NCBI GenBank assembly: GCA_963702595.1
Contig: CAVPDC010000010.1
Span: 1 to 64,000, forward strand
DNA: 64,000 bases
DNA from: JALORV01 sp963702595
GTDB taxonomy: Bacteria; Pseudomonadota; Gammaproteobacteria; Burkholderiales; Burkholderiaceae_F
Direction: 5' to 3'
The stretch's first letter is position 1. Each line of letters begins with the position of its first letter. A model generated the notes under the pieces. The model did no database searches. It was not told where the DNA came from and worked only from the letters and a program-made list of their open reading frames with translations. The translations under genes were made by a program, and so were the position numbers. This document shows positions 9,964-17,981 of this stretch, one piece after another.

Positions 9964-11281
9964 CTACTTCACGTTGGGCAGTACCCAGATAAGCAGGCCG
10001 AGTACGTAACAGACGGACGCGGCGACGAGAGTAAATGGCACGCTCCACGAGAGGAACTCGCGCAGCGAGACCTTGCGCTTCTCTTCGCGCTCGCAGATGT
10101 TAAGTGCCGCGAACAGGGCAGGCGCGCCGGCCACGGTAAGGTTGCTGCCGAGCGTCCCCGCCCACAGCAGCATCCACCACAACGGCCAGGCGGCGACGCC
10201 GTCGGCCTGCAGTTCCTTGATCGTGTACAGAAATGTCAGGATGTAGGCATCGTGCTCGACGATGCCGACGATAGGCACCGTGATCCAGAAGAGCAGCGTG
10301 GCGCCGAGCGCTAGATTCTCGAGGAAAAGCGGGCGCAAAGCCGTCGCCAACAGTTCCAGGATGTGCATCCTCTCGAGTGCGCCCACCAGCGCAAAGAGCC
10401 CGATGTAGAAGAATATCGCGCGCCAGTCCAGTTCGCCCAGGATGTCCTCGAAGCTTGGCGCCTTAACGCGGTCGCCCAGCAGTTCCAGGATGAGTACCAG
10501 CGTGATCGCCCCGGTCATGGCGATGAATCCCAGTTTTACACCAAGCGCCTGGCGGAACGCCATGCCAAGCACCGTCAGCAGGCACCATCCGATCACGACA
10601 ACTCGCAAACAGCTTGTTAGGGATATGAGTCTCGATGCCAAGACTCGACACATCCACAGGCTGCCGGCCCCGCGCGCGAAAGCCGTAGACATACATGGCA
10701 GTCAGCGTGATCGCGAACGTCACGATCAGTATCGGGAACGACGACGGACGCCCTTGTTGCCAGATAAAGTCCATGAACTCGGCACCCGAGACGCTATGCA
10801 TCATCTGCGGCGGCAGATCGCCCAACAACAGCGCGGTACCCATGAAATTTGCACTGAAGCCGATCATCAGCACGACCGGCGTCACCGGCAGTTTCAACGC
10901 GCGGGCCAGCGGCAACGCCACCGGCGCCATCATCAGTATGACGACAACGTTGTCGACGAACATCGAGATCACGCCCGATAGCACCGACAGGATTATCACC
11001 AACAGGCCGGGTCGACCGCCGGACAGGCGCAAGGCCTGCACCGAGAGCCAGCTCGGAACGCCCGTCTTCCCGAAGTACCCGGCGATGACCCAGATGCTTA
11101 CGAGAATCGCCATCACGTTCCAGTCGACCAACTGGAATGCGTCGACTTCGGTGATCACCCCGAACCACACCATCACCGCGACACCAAGCAGTGCTGCGGC
11201 GGTACCGTCCACAACATTCGTGATCACCAATAAGATGGCAATTGCAAACACCGCCAAGGCAAACCACGCGAGGGCAGTCAT
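9964..11281 (-). CDS. ArsB/NhaD-like ion transporter permease, frameshifted
   Basis: Two overlapping frames together encode one polytopic membrane protein of about 438 residues. The first (ATG at 11281) begins MTALAWFALAVFAIAILLVI and includes FVDNVVVILMMAPVALPLA and GFSANFMGTALLLGDLPPQ, typical of the ion-transporter superfamily (ArsB, NhaD, CitM-like). The second resumes at LRVVVIGWCLLTVLGMAF and ends VLGLLIWVLPNVK. Removing one A from the AAA run at 10607-10609 joins them smoothly through PNKLLRVVVIG. The ion (sodium, arsenite or a dicarboxylate) cannot be decided from sequence. USP genes flank it on both sides. Confidence 0.7.
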
Positions 11282-11321
11282 CGCGTCGCTTTGTTGAAAC
11301 GCAGTCGGCGTTGCAGACCCA

Positions 11322-11756
11322 TCATCCCGACGCCGAGTTCACCACTACGACGGGAAGCCGCGTCTGGTGCATCACCCTGAGCGTGGTCGAACCTGCAAGC
11401 AGGTCCACAAGGGCACTCCGCCCGTGCGTTCCCATCACGATGTGGTCACAACCGAGGGACTCGGCACACCGGACTATGCACTCCGCCGCGTGGCCGACCT
11501 CCACATGAGACTCGTAGGCGATCCCGGCCCCATTAAGCAGGTCCCGCGCGGGACGAAGGGCGTCGTCACTTTGCGCGCTCTGGTACTCACTGATGTCGGA
11601 ACCGGCTACAAACTGGCGCACATCGCCCGTCATCGCCGGCTGAACGTTGAGCAGGTGCAGCGCCGTTCCGCGCTCACCCGCACGGGCGCCGATCAGGTAA
11701 TAAATGGCTCGCAGCGAACACTCCGATCCATCGATCGGAACGAGCACCCTCTTCAT
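11322..11756 (-). CDS. universal stress protein (UspA family)
   Basis: A 144-residue protein starting MKRVLVPIDGSECSLRAIYY and ending with the nucleotide-binding signature GTHGRSALVDLLAGSTTLRVM, then LPVVVVNS. The G-x2-G-x9-G-(S/T) loop predicts an ATP-binding USP. The ATG at 11756 is preceded by a strong purine-rich ribosome-binding site (AGGGGAGGGG), so upstream in-frame ATGs were rejected. It lies 40 bases upstream of the NhaD/ArsB-like permease on the same strand, suggesting cotranscription. USPs usually respond to growth arrest, low oxygen or membrane-potential stress. Confidence 0.9.
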   Translation of the reverse strand: MKRVLVPIDGSECSLRAIYYLIGARAGERGTALHLLNVQPAMTGDVRQFVAGSDISEYQSAQSDDALRPARDLLNGAGIAYESHVEVGHAAECIVRCAESLGCDHIVMGTHGRSALVDLLAGSTTLRVMHQTRLPVVVVNSASG

Positions 11757-11898
11757 ACCCCTCCCCTGACGCATTGAATTGGTATGGCCCGGCGTCATCA
11801 GGCTTTCCACTCTTGGATTATGACGCCGCGCGCCGAATTTGCACGCGTCCCGTGTCATGCAGCGTGGGATAGACTTCCTTGAAGAGGATGGGTTGGCC

Positions 11899-12459
11899 AT
11901 GCGCTACTGTTCAACATGCGGGAATGCGGTCACGTTGCGCGTGCCCGGCGGCGACAATCGACTGCGCGCCTGCTGCGATCAGTGCGGCGCGATCCATTAC
12001 GTCAACCCGCGCCCCGTGGTCGGCACGATTCCGGTCTGGGGCGACGAGATCCTGCTGTGCCGTCGCGCGATCGAGCCGCGTCACGGCAAGTGGACACTGC
12101 CGGCGGGCTTCATGGAGGTCGGGGAAACAACGGCCGGCGGCGCGATGCGTGAAACGCTCGAAGAGGCCGGCGCCCGAATTGAACTCGGACCGATCTTTTC
12201 GGTGATCGACGTGCCTCATGTGGAGCAGGTGCACATCTTCTTCCAGGCGCGACTGCTCGACCTGAGCTTCGCGCCGGGCGAAGAGAGCCTCGAAGTGCAA
12301 CTGTTCCGCGAACAATCCATACCCTGGAGCGAGATCGCGTTCCGGACCGTTGCGAGCACGCTGCGTCACTTCTTCAGCGACCGCGCGCGCGGCAGCTTCG
12401 GCGTCCACACCGAGGCGATCGAGCCACCTGCACCGCGCCACAGCGTGTCGGGCACATGA
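11899..12459 (+). CDS. Nudix hydrolase with N-terminal zinc ribbon
   Basis: A 186-residue protein. Cys4, Cys7, Cys26 and Cys29 form a zinc ribbon (YCSTCGN ... CCDQCGAIHYVNPRPV). The Nudix box is complete: Gly70-x5-Glu76-x7-Arg84-Glu85-x2-Glu88-Glu89-x-Gly91. The family hydrolyses nucleoside diphosphates linked to another moiety, with NADH or ADP-ribose as likely substrates for this NudC-like architecture. The start at 11899 puts the zinc ribbon at the N-terminus; an ATG at 11839 would add 20 unlikely residues. Its TGA overlaps the ATG of aat, so the two are translationally coupled. Confidence 0.88.
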   Translation: MRYCSTCGNAVTLRVPGGDNRLRACCDQCGAIHYVNPRPVVGTIPVWGDEILLCRRAIEPRHGKWTLPAGFMEVGETTAGGAMRETLEEAGARIELGPIFSVIDVPHVEQVHIFFQARLLDLSFAPGEESLEVQLFREQSIPWSEIAFRTVASTLRHFFSDRARGSFGVHTEAIEPPAPRHSVSGT

Positions 12460-13199
12460 TTCCCTGGCTGTCCGCCGGGCAGCCGTTTCCGGGTGTCGAC
12501 ACCGCACTACGGGCACCTAACGGACTGCTGGCCGCCAGTTCGGAGCTCACGGTCGAGCAGCTGGTCGCGGCGTATCGACAAGGGATCTTTCCCTGGTACG
12601 CGGAAGGCGAGCCGGTGCTCTGGTGGTCACCCGATCCCCGCATGGTGCTGTACTGCGACGAGTTCCGCGTCTCGCGCTCATTGGGCAAGGCCCTGCGACA
12701 TGTCGCCACCGGTTCCGACATCGAGGTGACGGTGGACCGGGACTTTGAGGGCGTCATGCAGGCCTGTGCCGCGCCGCGCTCGGCCGAGGTCGGCACCTGG
12801 ATCACGCAGCAGGTCAAGGACGCCTACGGGGCACTGCATCTGCGCGGGCTCGCTCATTCGGTCGAGACGCGGGTCGACGGTCGCCTCGTCGGAGGCCTCT
12901 ACGGCGTCAGCATCGGCCGCATGTTCTTCGGCGAATCGATGTTCGCGCACGCGGCCAATGCCTCCAAGATTGCACTGGCGACTTTGGTGCGAATTCTGCA
13001 GTCCGAAGGGGTGCCGGTGATAGACTGCCAGCAGAACACGAGGCACCTGGCCTCTCTCGGAGGACGCGAGATCGCACGAGACACGTTCTGCGCCCATGTG
13101 GCGAGCGCGGTGGCCCTGGCGCCCATCGCCTGGGCCAAGTACCGGCACGCGCGGCTGAACGCGCTGCTGGCGGCGCCGGCACCCCCCGCGGTCACCTGA
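12456..13199 (+). CDS. aat: leucyl/phenylalanyl-tRNA--protein transferase
   Basis: A 247-residue Aat that transfers leucine or phenylalanine from aminoacyl-tRNA to N-terminal Lys or Arg, making ClpS/ClpAP degrons. Recognisable blocks are the N-terminal PNGLLAASSELTVEQLVAAY, YRQGIFPWY, WWSPDPRMVL, then GLAHSVETRVDGRLVGGLYG, GRMFFGESMF and the C-terminal IDCQQNTRHLASLGG. Length is normal. It overlaps the Nudix gene by four bases (ATGA) and is one base from bpt, so both bacterial N-degron transferases sit together. Confidence 0.95.
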   Translation: MIPWLSAGQPFPGVDTALRAPNGLLAASSELTVEQLVAAYRQGIFPWYAEGEPVLWWSPDPRMVLYCDEFRVSRSLGKALRHVATGSDIEVTVDRDFEGVMQACAAPRSAEVGTWITQQVKDAYGALHLRGLAHSVETRVDGRLVGGLYGVSIGRMFFGESMFAHAANASKIALATLVRILQSEGVPVIDCQQNTRHLASLGGREIARDTFCAHVASAVALAPIAWAKYRHARLNALLAAPAPPAVT

Positions 13200-13200
13200 C

Positions 13201-13962
13201 GTGGCGAATCTCAAGGAACTTCCCTTTTCGGCGCTGCAGTTCTATGCGACGGCGCCGTACCCCTGCAGCTATCTCGACGACCGTCAGGCCCGCTCGCAGG
13301 TCGCCACGCCCGCACATCTGATCAATGCGGATGTGTACAGCGAGCTGGTCAAAATGGGCTTTCGCCGCAGCGGCATCTTCACTTATCGCCCGTATTGCGA
13401 CGGCTGCCGTGCCTGCGTACCCGTGCGTGTTCCGGTCGCCGAGTACCGCTCGAATCGGGCCCAGCGACGGGCCTGGCAGCACCACGCGGACCTCGTCTCG
13501 CGCGTGGCTACGCTGGCGTTCGACCCTGAGCACTACGACCTCTACCTGCGTTACCAGGCGACGCGCCACGCCGGCGGCGGCATGGACAACGACAGCAAGG
13601 AGCAGTACTCGCAGTTCCTGCTCCAGAGTAAGGTGAACACGCGGCTGGTCGAGTTCCGCGACCCGGTCGCCGACGGAAAGAGCGTCGGCGCGTTGCGCAT
13701 GGTGTCGATCATCGACATGCTCAACGACGGCCTCTCGTCCGTCTATACGTTCTTCGATCCCGATGTCGAGGCTGCAAGCTTCGGCACCTACAACATAATC
13801 TGGCAGATCGAGCAGTGCCGGGCGCTGAAGCTGCCTTACCTCTACCTCGGCTACTGGATCGCCGAGAGCCCGAAGATGGCCTACAAGGCGCGTTTCCGCC
13901 CGGTCGAGATATTGCGCGGCGGCCGCTGGGACCGCCTGCGCGAGCCGCTCTCCCGAACCTAG
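13201..13962 (+). CDS. bpt: arginyl-tRNA transferase-like leucyl-D,E-transferase (Bpt)
   Basis: A 253-residue member of the bacterial ATE/Bpt family, which adds leucine to proteins beginning with Asp or Glu. Visible blocks are PYPCSYLDDRQARSQV near the N-terminus, RRSGIFTYRPYCDGCRACVP with clustered cysteines near 64-76, SRVYTFFDPD-like SSVYTFFDPDVEAASFGTYN, and YLGYWIAESPKMAYKARFRP. It begins with GTG one base after the aat stop codon. With aat upstream it completes the N-degron branch that feeds ClpS. The family call is secure; product naming varies between databases (Ate, Bpt). Confidence 0.93.
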   Translation: MANLKELPFSALQFYATAPYPCSYLDDRQARSQVATPAHLINADVYSELVKMGFRRSGIFTYRPYCDGCRACVPVRVPVAEYRSNRAQRRAWQHHADLVSRVATLAFDPEHYDLYLRYQATRHAGGGMDNDSKEQYSQFLLQSKVNTRLVEFRDPVADGKSVGALRMVSIIDMLNDGLSSVYTFFDPDVEAASFGTYNIIWQIEQCRALKLPYLYLGYWIAESPKMAYKARFRPVEILRGGRWDRLREPLSRT

Positions 13963-13965
13963 CGC

Positions 13966-14010
13966 CGGTTAACACTTGGCTCGCGCATGCGCCGGGCCAA
14001 GCGTTAACCG
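13966..14010. repeat. large inverted repeat upstream of pyrD
   Basis: Arms at 13966-13980 and 13996-14010 match at 14 of 15 positions (CGGTTAACACTTGGC against the complement of GCCAAGCGTTAACCG), with a 15-base loop that itself contains the palindrome GCGCATGCGC. It begins four bases after the bpt stop codon and ends 36 bases before pyrD. No U-tract follows, so a simple intrinsic terminator is not obvious; a leader structure or a protein-binding site is possible. Confidence 0.6.
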
Positions 14011-14046
14011 CCAAGAGTCCGGCCGGCACGCCGTTAAGATGGCAGA

Positions 14047-15126
14047 GTGCTGTATCCACTGGCCCGTTCCCTTCTGTTCCGGCTCGACCCCGAGGTCGCG
14101 CACGAACTGACGCTGTCCAACCTCGACCTTGCCGCCGGTTGCGGTCTGACCCGCGTCATCGCCGGCCGCGTCCCCGACCTTCCCGTGCAGGTCATGGGTC
14201 TCACCTTTCGCAATCCGGTGGGGCTCGCCGCAGGCATGGACAAAAATGCCGCGCACATCGACGCCCTCGGGACCTTTGGATTCGGGCACATCGAGGCCGG
14301 CACCGTCACACCGCGTCCGCAGCCCGGCAACCCCAAGCCACGCCTGTTCCGTCTCGTGCCCGCGCAGGGCCTGATCAACCGCATGGGCTTCAACAACGAC
14401 GGCGTCGAACGCTTCGTCGCCAACGTGCAGACCCATAAACGCTTCCGCGCGGAGGGCGGCATCCTCGGCCTCAACATCGGCAAGAACGCTACGACGCCCA
14501 TCGAGCGCGCGCTCGACGACTACATCGCCGGCCTGCGCGCCGTCTATCTCGATGCCGACTATGTTGCCGTCAACATCTCGTCGCCCAATACGAAGGACCT
14601 GCGCGCATTGCAAGGGGAACGCGAGCTCGGCGGCCTGCTGCGCGGCCTGCGCGACGAGCGCCGCAGGCTCGAGGACCAGCATGGCCGTCGCGTTCCACTG
14701 GCGGTGAAGATCGCTCCCGATCTCGCAGACGACGCGATCCCGCCGCTCGCCGATGCCCTCGTCGCGCACGATGTCGACGGCGTGATCGCCACCAACACGA
14801 CGATTGCGCGCGACCGGGTGCGCGGCCTGGCGCATGCGGAAGAGGCGGGCGGTCTCTCCGGGCGGCCGCTACGGGAGCGTGCGACTGAAGTGGTCGCAAA
14901 GCTCGCCGCGCACCTGCAGGGCCGGCTTCCGATCATCGGGGTCGGCGGGATCATGGAGGGCGGCGATGCCGTCGAAAAGATCCGCGCCGGAGCCTCGCTG
15001 GTTCAGATCTACACCGGGTTCATCTATTCCGGACCGGAACTCGTCGGGCAGTGTGTCGAGGCCCTCCGCGCGGCGAATGCGCGGCCCGTCACCGCGCGCA
15101 AACGGCGTACCCCGCGCGCCGCGTGA
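14047..15126 (+). CDS. pyrD: class 2 dihydroorotate dehydrogenase (quinone)
   Basis: A 359-residue membrane-associated DHODH that oxidises dihydroorotate to orotate in pyrimidine synthesis, passing electrons through FMN to quinone. The short amphipathic N-terminus (MLYPLARSLLFRLDPEVAHE) is the class 2 signature. NPVGLAAGMDKNA (57-69), GTVTPRPQPGNPKPRLFR (85-102) and the catalytic-serine segment NISSPNT (176-182) are present, with GVGGI near the FMN phosphate site. The GTG start at 14047 gives the expected N-terminus. The C-terminal VTARKRRTPRAA tail is basic and slightly longer than usual. thpR begins four bases downstream. Confidence 0.96.
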   Translation: MLYPLARSLLFRLDPEVAHELTLSNLDLAAGCGLTRVIAGRVPDLPVQVMGLTFRNPVGLAAGMDKNAAHIDALGTFGFGHIEAGTVTPRPQPGNPKPRLFRLVPAQGLINRMGFNNDGVERFVANVQTHKRFRAEGGILGLNIGKNATTPIERALDDYIAGLRAVYLDADYVAVNISSPNTKDLRALQGERELGGLLRGLRDERRRLEDQHGRRVPLAVKIAPDLADDAIPPLADALVAHDVDGVIATNTTIARDRVRGLAHAEEAGGLSGRPLRERATEVVAKLAAHLQGRLPIIGVGGIMEGGDAVEKIRAGASLVQIYTGFIYSGPELVGQCVEALRAANARPVTARKRRTPRAA

Positions 15127-15130
15127 CGCG

Positions 15131-15664
15131 ATGCGGTGCTTCATCGCCGCCTGGCCCAGCGATGAGACTCGACTGGCGCTGGAGCGACTGATTACCGGGC
15201 TGAAGACCCACGTTTCAGACGGCCGCGCGATGCAGGCGCGCAACCTGCATCTGACCCTGGCGTTCATTGGTGAGCTCGAGCCGGCTCGTGCCGCGACTCT
15301 GGCGCTCGGCTGCGACGACCTGTCGACCGATCCCTGCGACTGGACGATCGACACCCTCGGCAGCTTTCCACGTGCACGCGTCGCCTGGGCCGGAGGCCCG
15401 TTCAACCAACAGCTTGCAGCCTGTGCGGCACGCGCACGCACGTTTCTTGACGAGCGCGGCATTCCGTTCGACCGCAAGGTCTTCGTGCCTCACGTGACGC
15501 TGTTTCGGGAGGTACGCCGCTTCGACTGCGCCGGTCCCCTGGCGAATCCAGTCTCGTGGCGCTCCACCCACGTGGCGCTTTACGCCGCGGCGCGCGATGC
15601 GGGCGGTCCCGTCTATCGACGCGTCTCAGCGACTGGCGCGGCGGACGCGCCGGTGAACATTTGA
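15131..15664 (+). CDS. thpR: RNA 2',3'-cyclic phosphodiesterase (ThpR, 2H phosphoesterase)
   Basis: A 177-residue two-histidine phosphoesterase. It begins MRCFIAAWPSDE and carries the paired H-x-T-L motifs HLTL (40-43) and HVTL (121-124) that form the catalytic site. The family hydrolyses 2',3'-cyclic phosphate ends of RNA and was first described as a 2'-5' RNA ligase. The ATG at 15131 lies four bases after pyrD, so it is probably cotranscribed. Its stop codon is only two bases from the convergent lutB stop. Confidence 0.9.
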   Translation: MRCFIAAWPSDETRLALERLITGLKTHVSDGRAMQARNLHLTLAFIGELEPARAATLALGCDDLSTDPCDWTIDTLGSFPRARVAWAGGPFNQQLAACAARARTFLDERGIPFDRKVFVPHVTLFREVRRFDCAGPLANPVSWRSTHVALYAAARDAGGPVYRRVSATGAADAPVNI

Positions 15665-15666
15665 AG

Positions 15667-17097
15667 TTAAGGAGTGCGAACGCCGCTGGTGCGCCGCTCG
15701 CGGTACATGTCGCGGAAGGTGCGGCCGCTCGGCGCCGGGAAATCGCGACTCTTGGTCCAGCCCGCCGCGCCGATCGGCAACTGGCGGATGAGTCGGTCGC
15801 GCCCACCCATGAAGTTGAGCAGCCGCACGGCAATGCGCGAACCGAGCGCGTAGAGAGCAGGACGCTTGGCGACAAACGCCCAGCCGCCGATCGCCACGTG
15901 TTCGTACCACGGCCTCAGCCCACGCTCCCATTGCTTCTCACGCAACTTCCGCAGCAGGTCGGGCAGCGGAATCTTGACCGGGCAGACAACGCTGCACTGG
16001 CCGCACAGCGTGGCGGCATGGGGAAGGTCGAGTGCATTCTCGATCCCGACATAGCTTGGCGTCAGCACGGAACCCATCGGTCCCGGATAGACCCAGCCAT
16101 ACGCATGGCCACCGATCTTCTGATAAACAGGGCAATGGTTCATGCAGGCGCCGCAGCGGATACAACGCAACATCTCCTGGAATTCGCTGCCGAGCAGTCC
16201 CGTCCGTCCCGCATCGACCAGCACGTAGTACATGTGCTCGGGACCGTCCGTTTCGCCCGGCCGGCGCGGCCCCGTAAGTAGCGAGAAGTAGTTCGAAATC
16301 GGCTGTCCGGTGGCAGAACGAGGCAGCAGGCGCATGATGGTTGCCACATCTTCCAGCGTCGGCAGCACCTTCTCGATACCGGTCAACACGACGTGAACCT
16401 TGGGCGGAAGGATCGTGCACATGCCTTCGTTGCCTTCGTTGGTCACGAGGGCAACCGTCCCCGTCTCGGCAATGAGGAAGTTGGCGCCGGTCACGCCCAT
16501 GTCGGCCGACAGAAAGTGCCCGCGCAGCACCTCGCGCGCCTCGCGCGTCAGCTGCGTGATCTCGTCCTTGCGCTCCGTTCCGTGAGTCTTAGCGAAGAGC
16601 GCCGAGATTTCTTCCTTGTCCTTGTGGATGACCGGGGCAATGATGTGTGATGGGGCCTCGTTGTCGTTGATCTGCAGGATGTACTCACCAAGATCCGTCT
16701 CGACCGGCTGCACGCCGGCCGCGCTGAACGCCGCGTTGAGTTGAACCTCCTCCGACACCATCGACTTCGACTTCGTGACCTTGCGCACGCCGTGCTTCCT
16801 GGCGATGTCGACGATGAGTCGCGTCGCCTCTTCGGGCGTCTGCGCATACAACACGACCGCACCGCGCGCGGCCGCATTGCGCTCGAAGGTCTCCAGCCAG
16901 AGATCAAGGCGCGCGAGCGCACGATTGCGGCTCTCCACCGCCGCGCTGCGCGTGCCCTCGAAGTCTTCGAGTTCTGTAATGGCCGCCGCGCGCGCTGTCA
17001 CGAACTTTTCCGAAAGCTTCTTCAGGTTCTTCTGCAAACGCTCGTCGGCCAGCTTCTGACCGGCGCGCGCTTTGAAGTGCATCGACTGCGTCTGCAT
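15667..17097 (-). CDS. lutB: LutB-type iron-sulfur lactate-utilization protein
   Basis: A 476-residue LutB/LldF protein. The N-terminal LUD domain (about 60-300) is followed by two ferredoxin-type clusters: Cys312, Cys315, Cys318, Cys322 (CIRCGACMNHCP) and Cys365, Cys368, Cys372 (CGQCSVVCP). In LutABC it takes part in oxidising L-lactate to pyruvate with electrons passed onward; the precise electron acceptor is unsettled. Its ATG overlaps the lutA stop codon (ATGA), showing coupling. No lutC is present on either side, so either LutC is elsewhere or this is a two-subunit variant. Confidence 0.92.
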   Translation of the reverse strand: MQTQSMHFKARAGQKLADERLQKNLKKLSEKFVTARAAAITELEDFEGTRSAAVESRNRALARLDLWLETFERNAAARGAVVLYAQTPEEATRLIVDIARKHGVRKVTKSKSMVSEEVQLNAAFSAAGVQPVETDLGEYILQINDNEAPSHIIAPVIHKDKEEISALFAKTHGTERKDEITQLTREAREVLRGHFLSADMGVTGANFLIAETGTVALVTNEGNEGMCTILPPKVHVVLTGIEKVLPTLEDVATIMRLLPRSATGQPISNYFSLLTGPRRPGETDGPEHMYYVLVDAGRTGLLGSEFQEMLRCIRCGACMNHCPVYQKIGGHAYGWVYPGPMGSVLTPSYVGIENALDLPHAATLCGQCSVVCPVKIPLPDLLRKLREKQWERGLRPWYEHVAIGGWAFVAKRPALYALGSRIAVRLLNFMGGRDRLIRQLPIGAAGWTKSRDFPAPSGRTFRDMYRERRTSGVRTP

Positions 17098-17822
17098 CAG
17101 GCATCCCCCGCAAGGACCTGCGCCACGTGCAGCACGCGAGTCGTCGTGTCGCCGGTGCGCCGCAGCCGGCCCTCGATGTTGAGGATGCAGCCCAGGTCAC
17201 CCAGCACCACTGCATCGGCGCCACTGGCGCGCACGTTGCGGCACTTTTCATCGACGATCGCACCGGAGATGTCGCCGTACTTGATCGAGAACGTGCCGCC
17301 AAAACCGCAGCACTGCTCGCAGTCCTTCATCTCGGTCAGGCGGACCCCAGGGAGCTTGGCCAGCAGGGCGCGCGGCTGGGACTTCACTCCCATCTCACGC
17401 AGGCCGGCGCACGAATCGTGGTAGGTGATGTGCCCGGCAAATTTCGACGGCAGATTCTCGACCCGCAGAATGTTGGTCAGGAAGTCGGTCAGCTCGTAAA
17501 TGCGGCTCGCGAGGCTCTCGGCCTGTGACTTCAGGTCCGGGTGATCACGGAACAGTTCAAGGTACTGGTGCTTGATCTGCCCGCCGCAGGAGCCACTCGG
17601 GATCACGACGTACTCGAATCCGTCGAACTCGCGCAGAACCTTTTCTGCAAGAGCGCGCGCGGTGGCGCTGTCGCCCGAGTTGTAGGCGGGCTGGCCGCAG
17701 CAGGTCTGCCCTTCCGGCACGACAACTTCACAGCCTGCGGACTCGAGCAGTTTGAGTATTGAGAAGCCGATCTCGGGACGGACAGCGTCGACCAGGCAGG
17801 TGACGAAAAGCGCTACGCGCAT
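17097..17822 (-). CDS. lutA: LutA-type (Fe-S)-binding protein with two CCG domains
   Basis: A 241-residue LutA/YkgE protein built of two cysteine-rich CCG domains. The first includes Cys41-Cys42-Gly (GQTCCGQPAYNSGD). The second has Cys138 in YHDSCAG and Cys168, Cys171, Cys172 in DCEQCCGFGGTFS. These domains bind iron-sulfur clusters in LutA, GlpC and heterodisulfide reductase B. I chose the ATG at 17822 (MRVALFVTCLVDAVRPEIG); an in-frame ATG at 17876 adds 18 basic residues not seen in the family. It is the first gene of lutAB and diverges from an IclR regulator. Confidence 0.92.
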   Translation of the reverse strand: MRVALFVTCLVDAVRPEIGFSILKLLESAGCEVVVPEGQTCCGQPAYNSGDSATARALAEKVLREFDGFEYVVIPSGSCGGQIKHQYLELFRDHPDLKSQAESLASRIYELTDFLTNILRVENLPSKFAGHITYHDSCAGLREMGVKSQPRALLAKLPGVRLTEMKDCEQCCGFGGTFSIKYGDISGAIVDEKCRNVRASGADAVVLGDLGCILNIEGRLRRTGDTTTRVLHVAQVLAGDA

Positions 17823-17925
17823 GCTTGTGCTCCGGTACGCGAGCTTCCGCGCTGCGATGCGGTATCGATCATGCATCGCAAATGACGATGATCAGCCTTC
17901 GCGAAGCCGCACGGCATAACGATGT

Positions 17926-17953
17926 TTGCCATCGTTTCGTATGGTGGTATAAC
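17926..17953 (+). promoter_or_regulatory. sigma-70-type promoter of the IclR gene
   Basis: TTGCCA at 17926-17931 and TATAAC at 17948-17953 are separated by 16 bases and read toward the IclR gene, whose ATG is at 17982. The lutA-IclR intergenic region is short (about 160 bases), so a regulator bound here could control both directions. This is a consensus-based call only. Confidence 0.55.
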
Positions 17954-17981
17954 GTGTACAGCAGCAATATTGCTCTGCACC

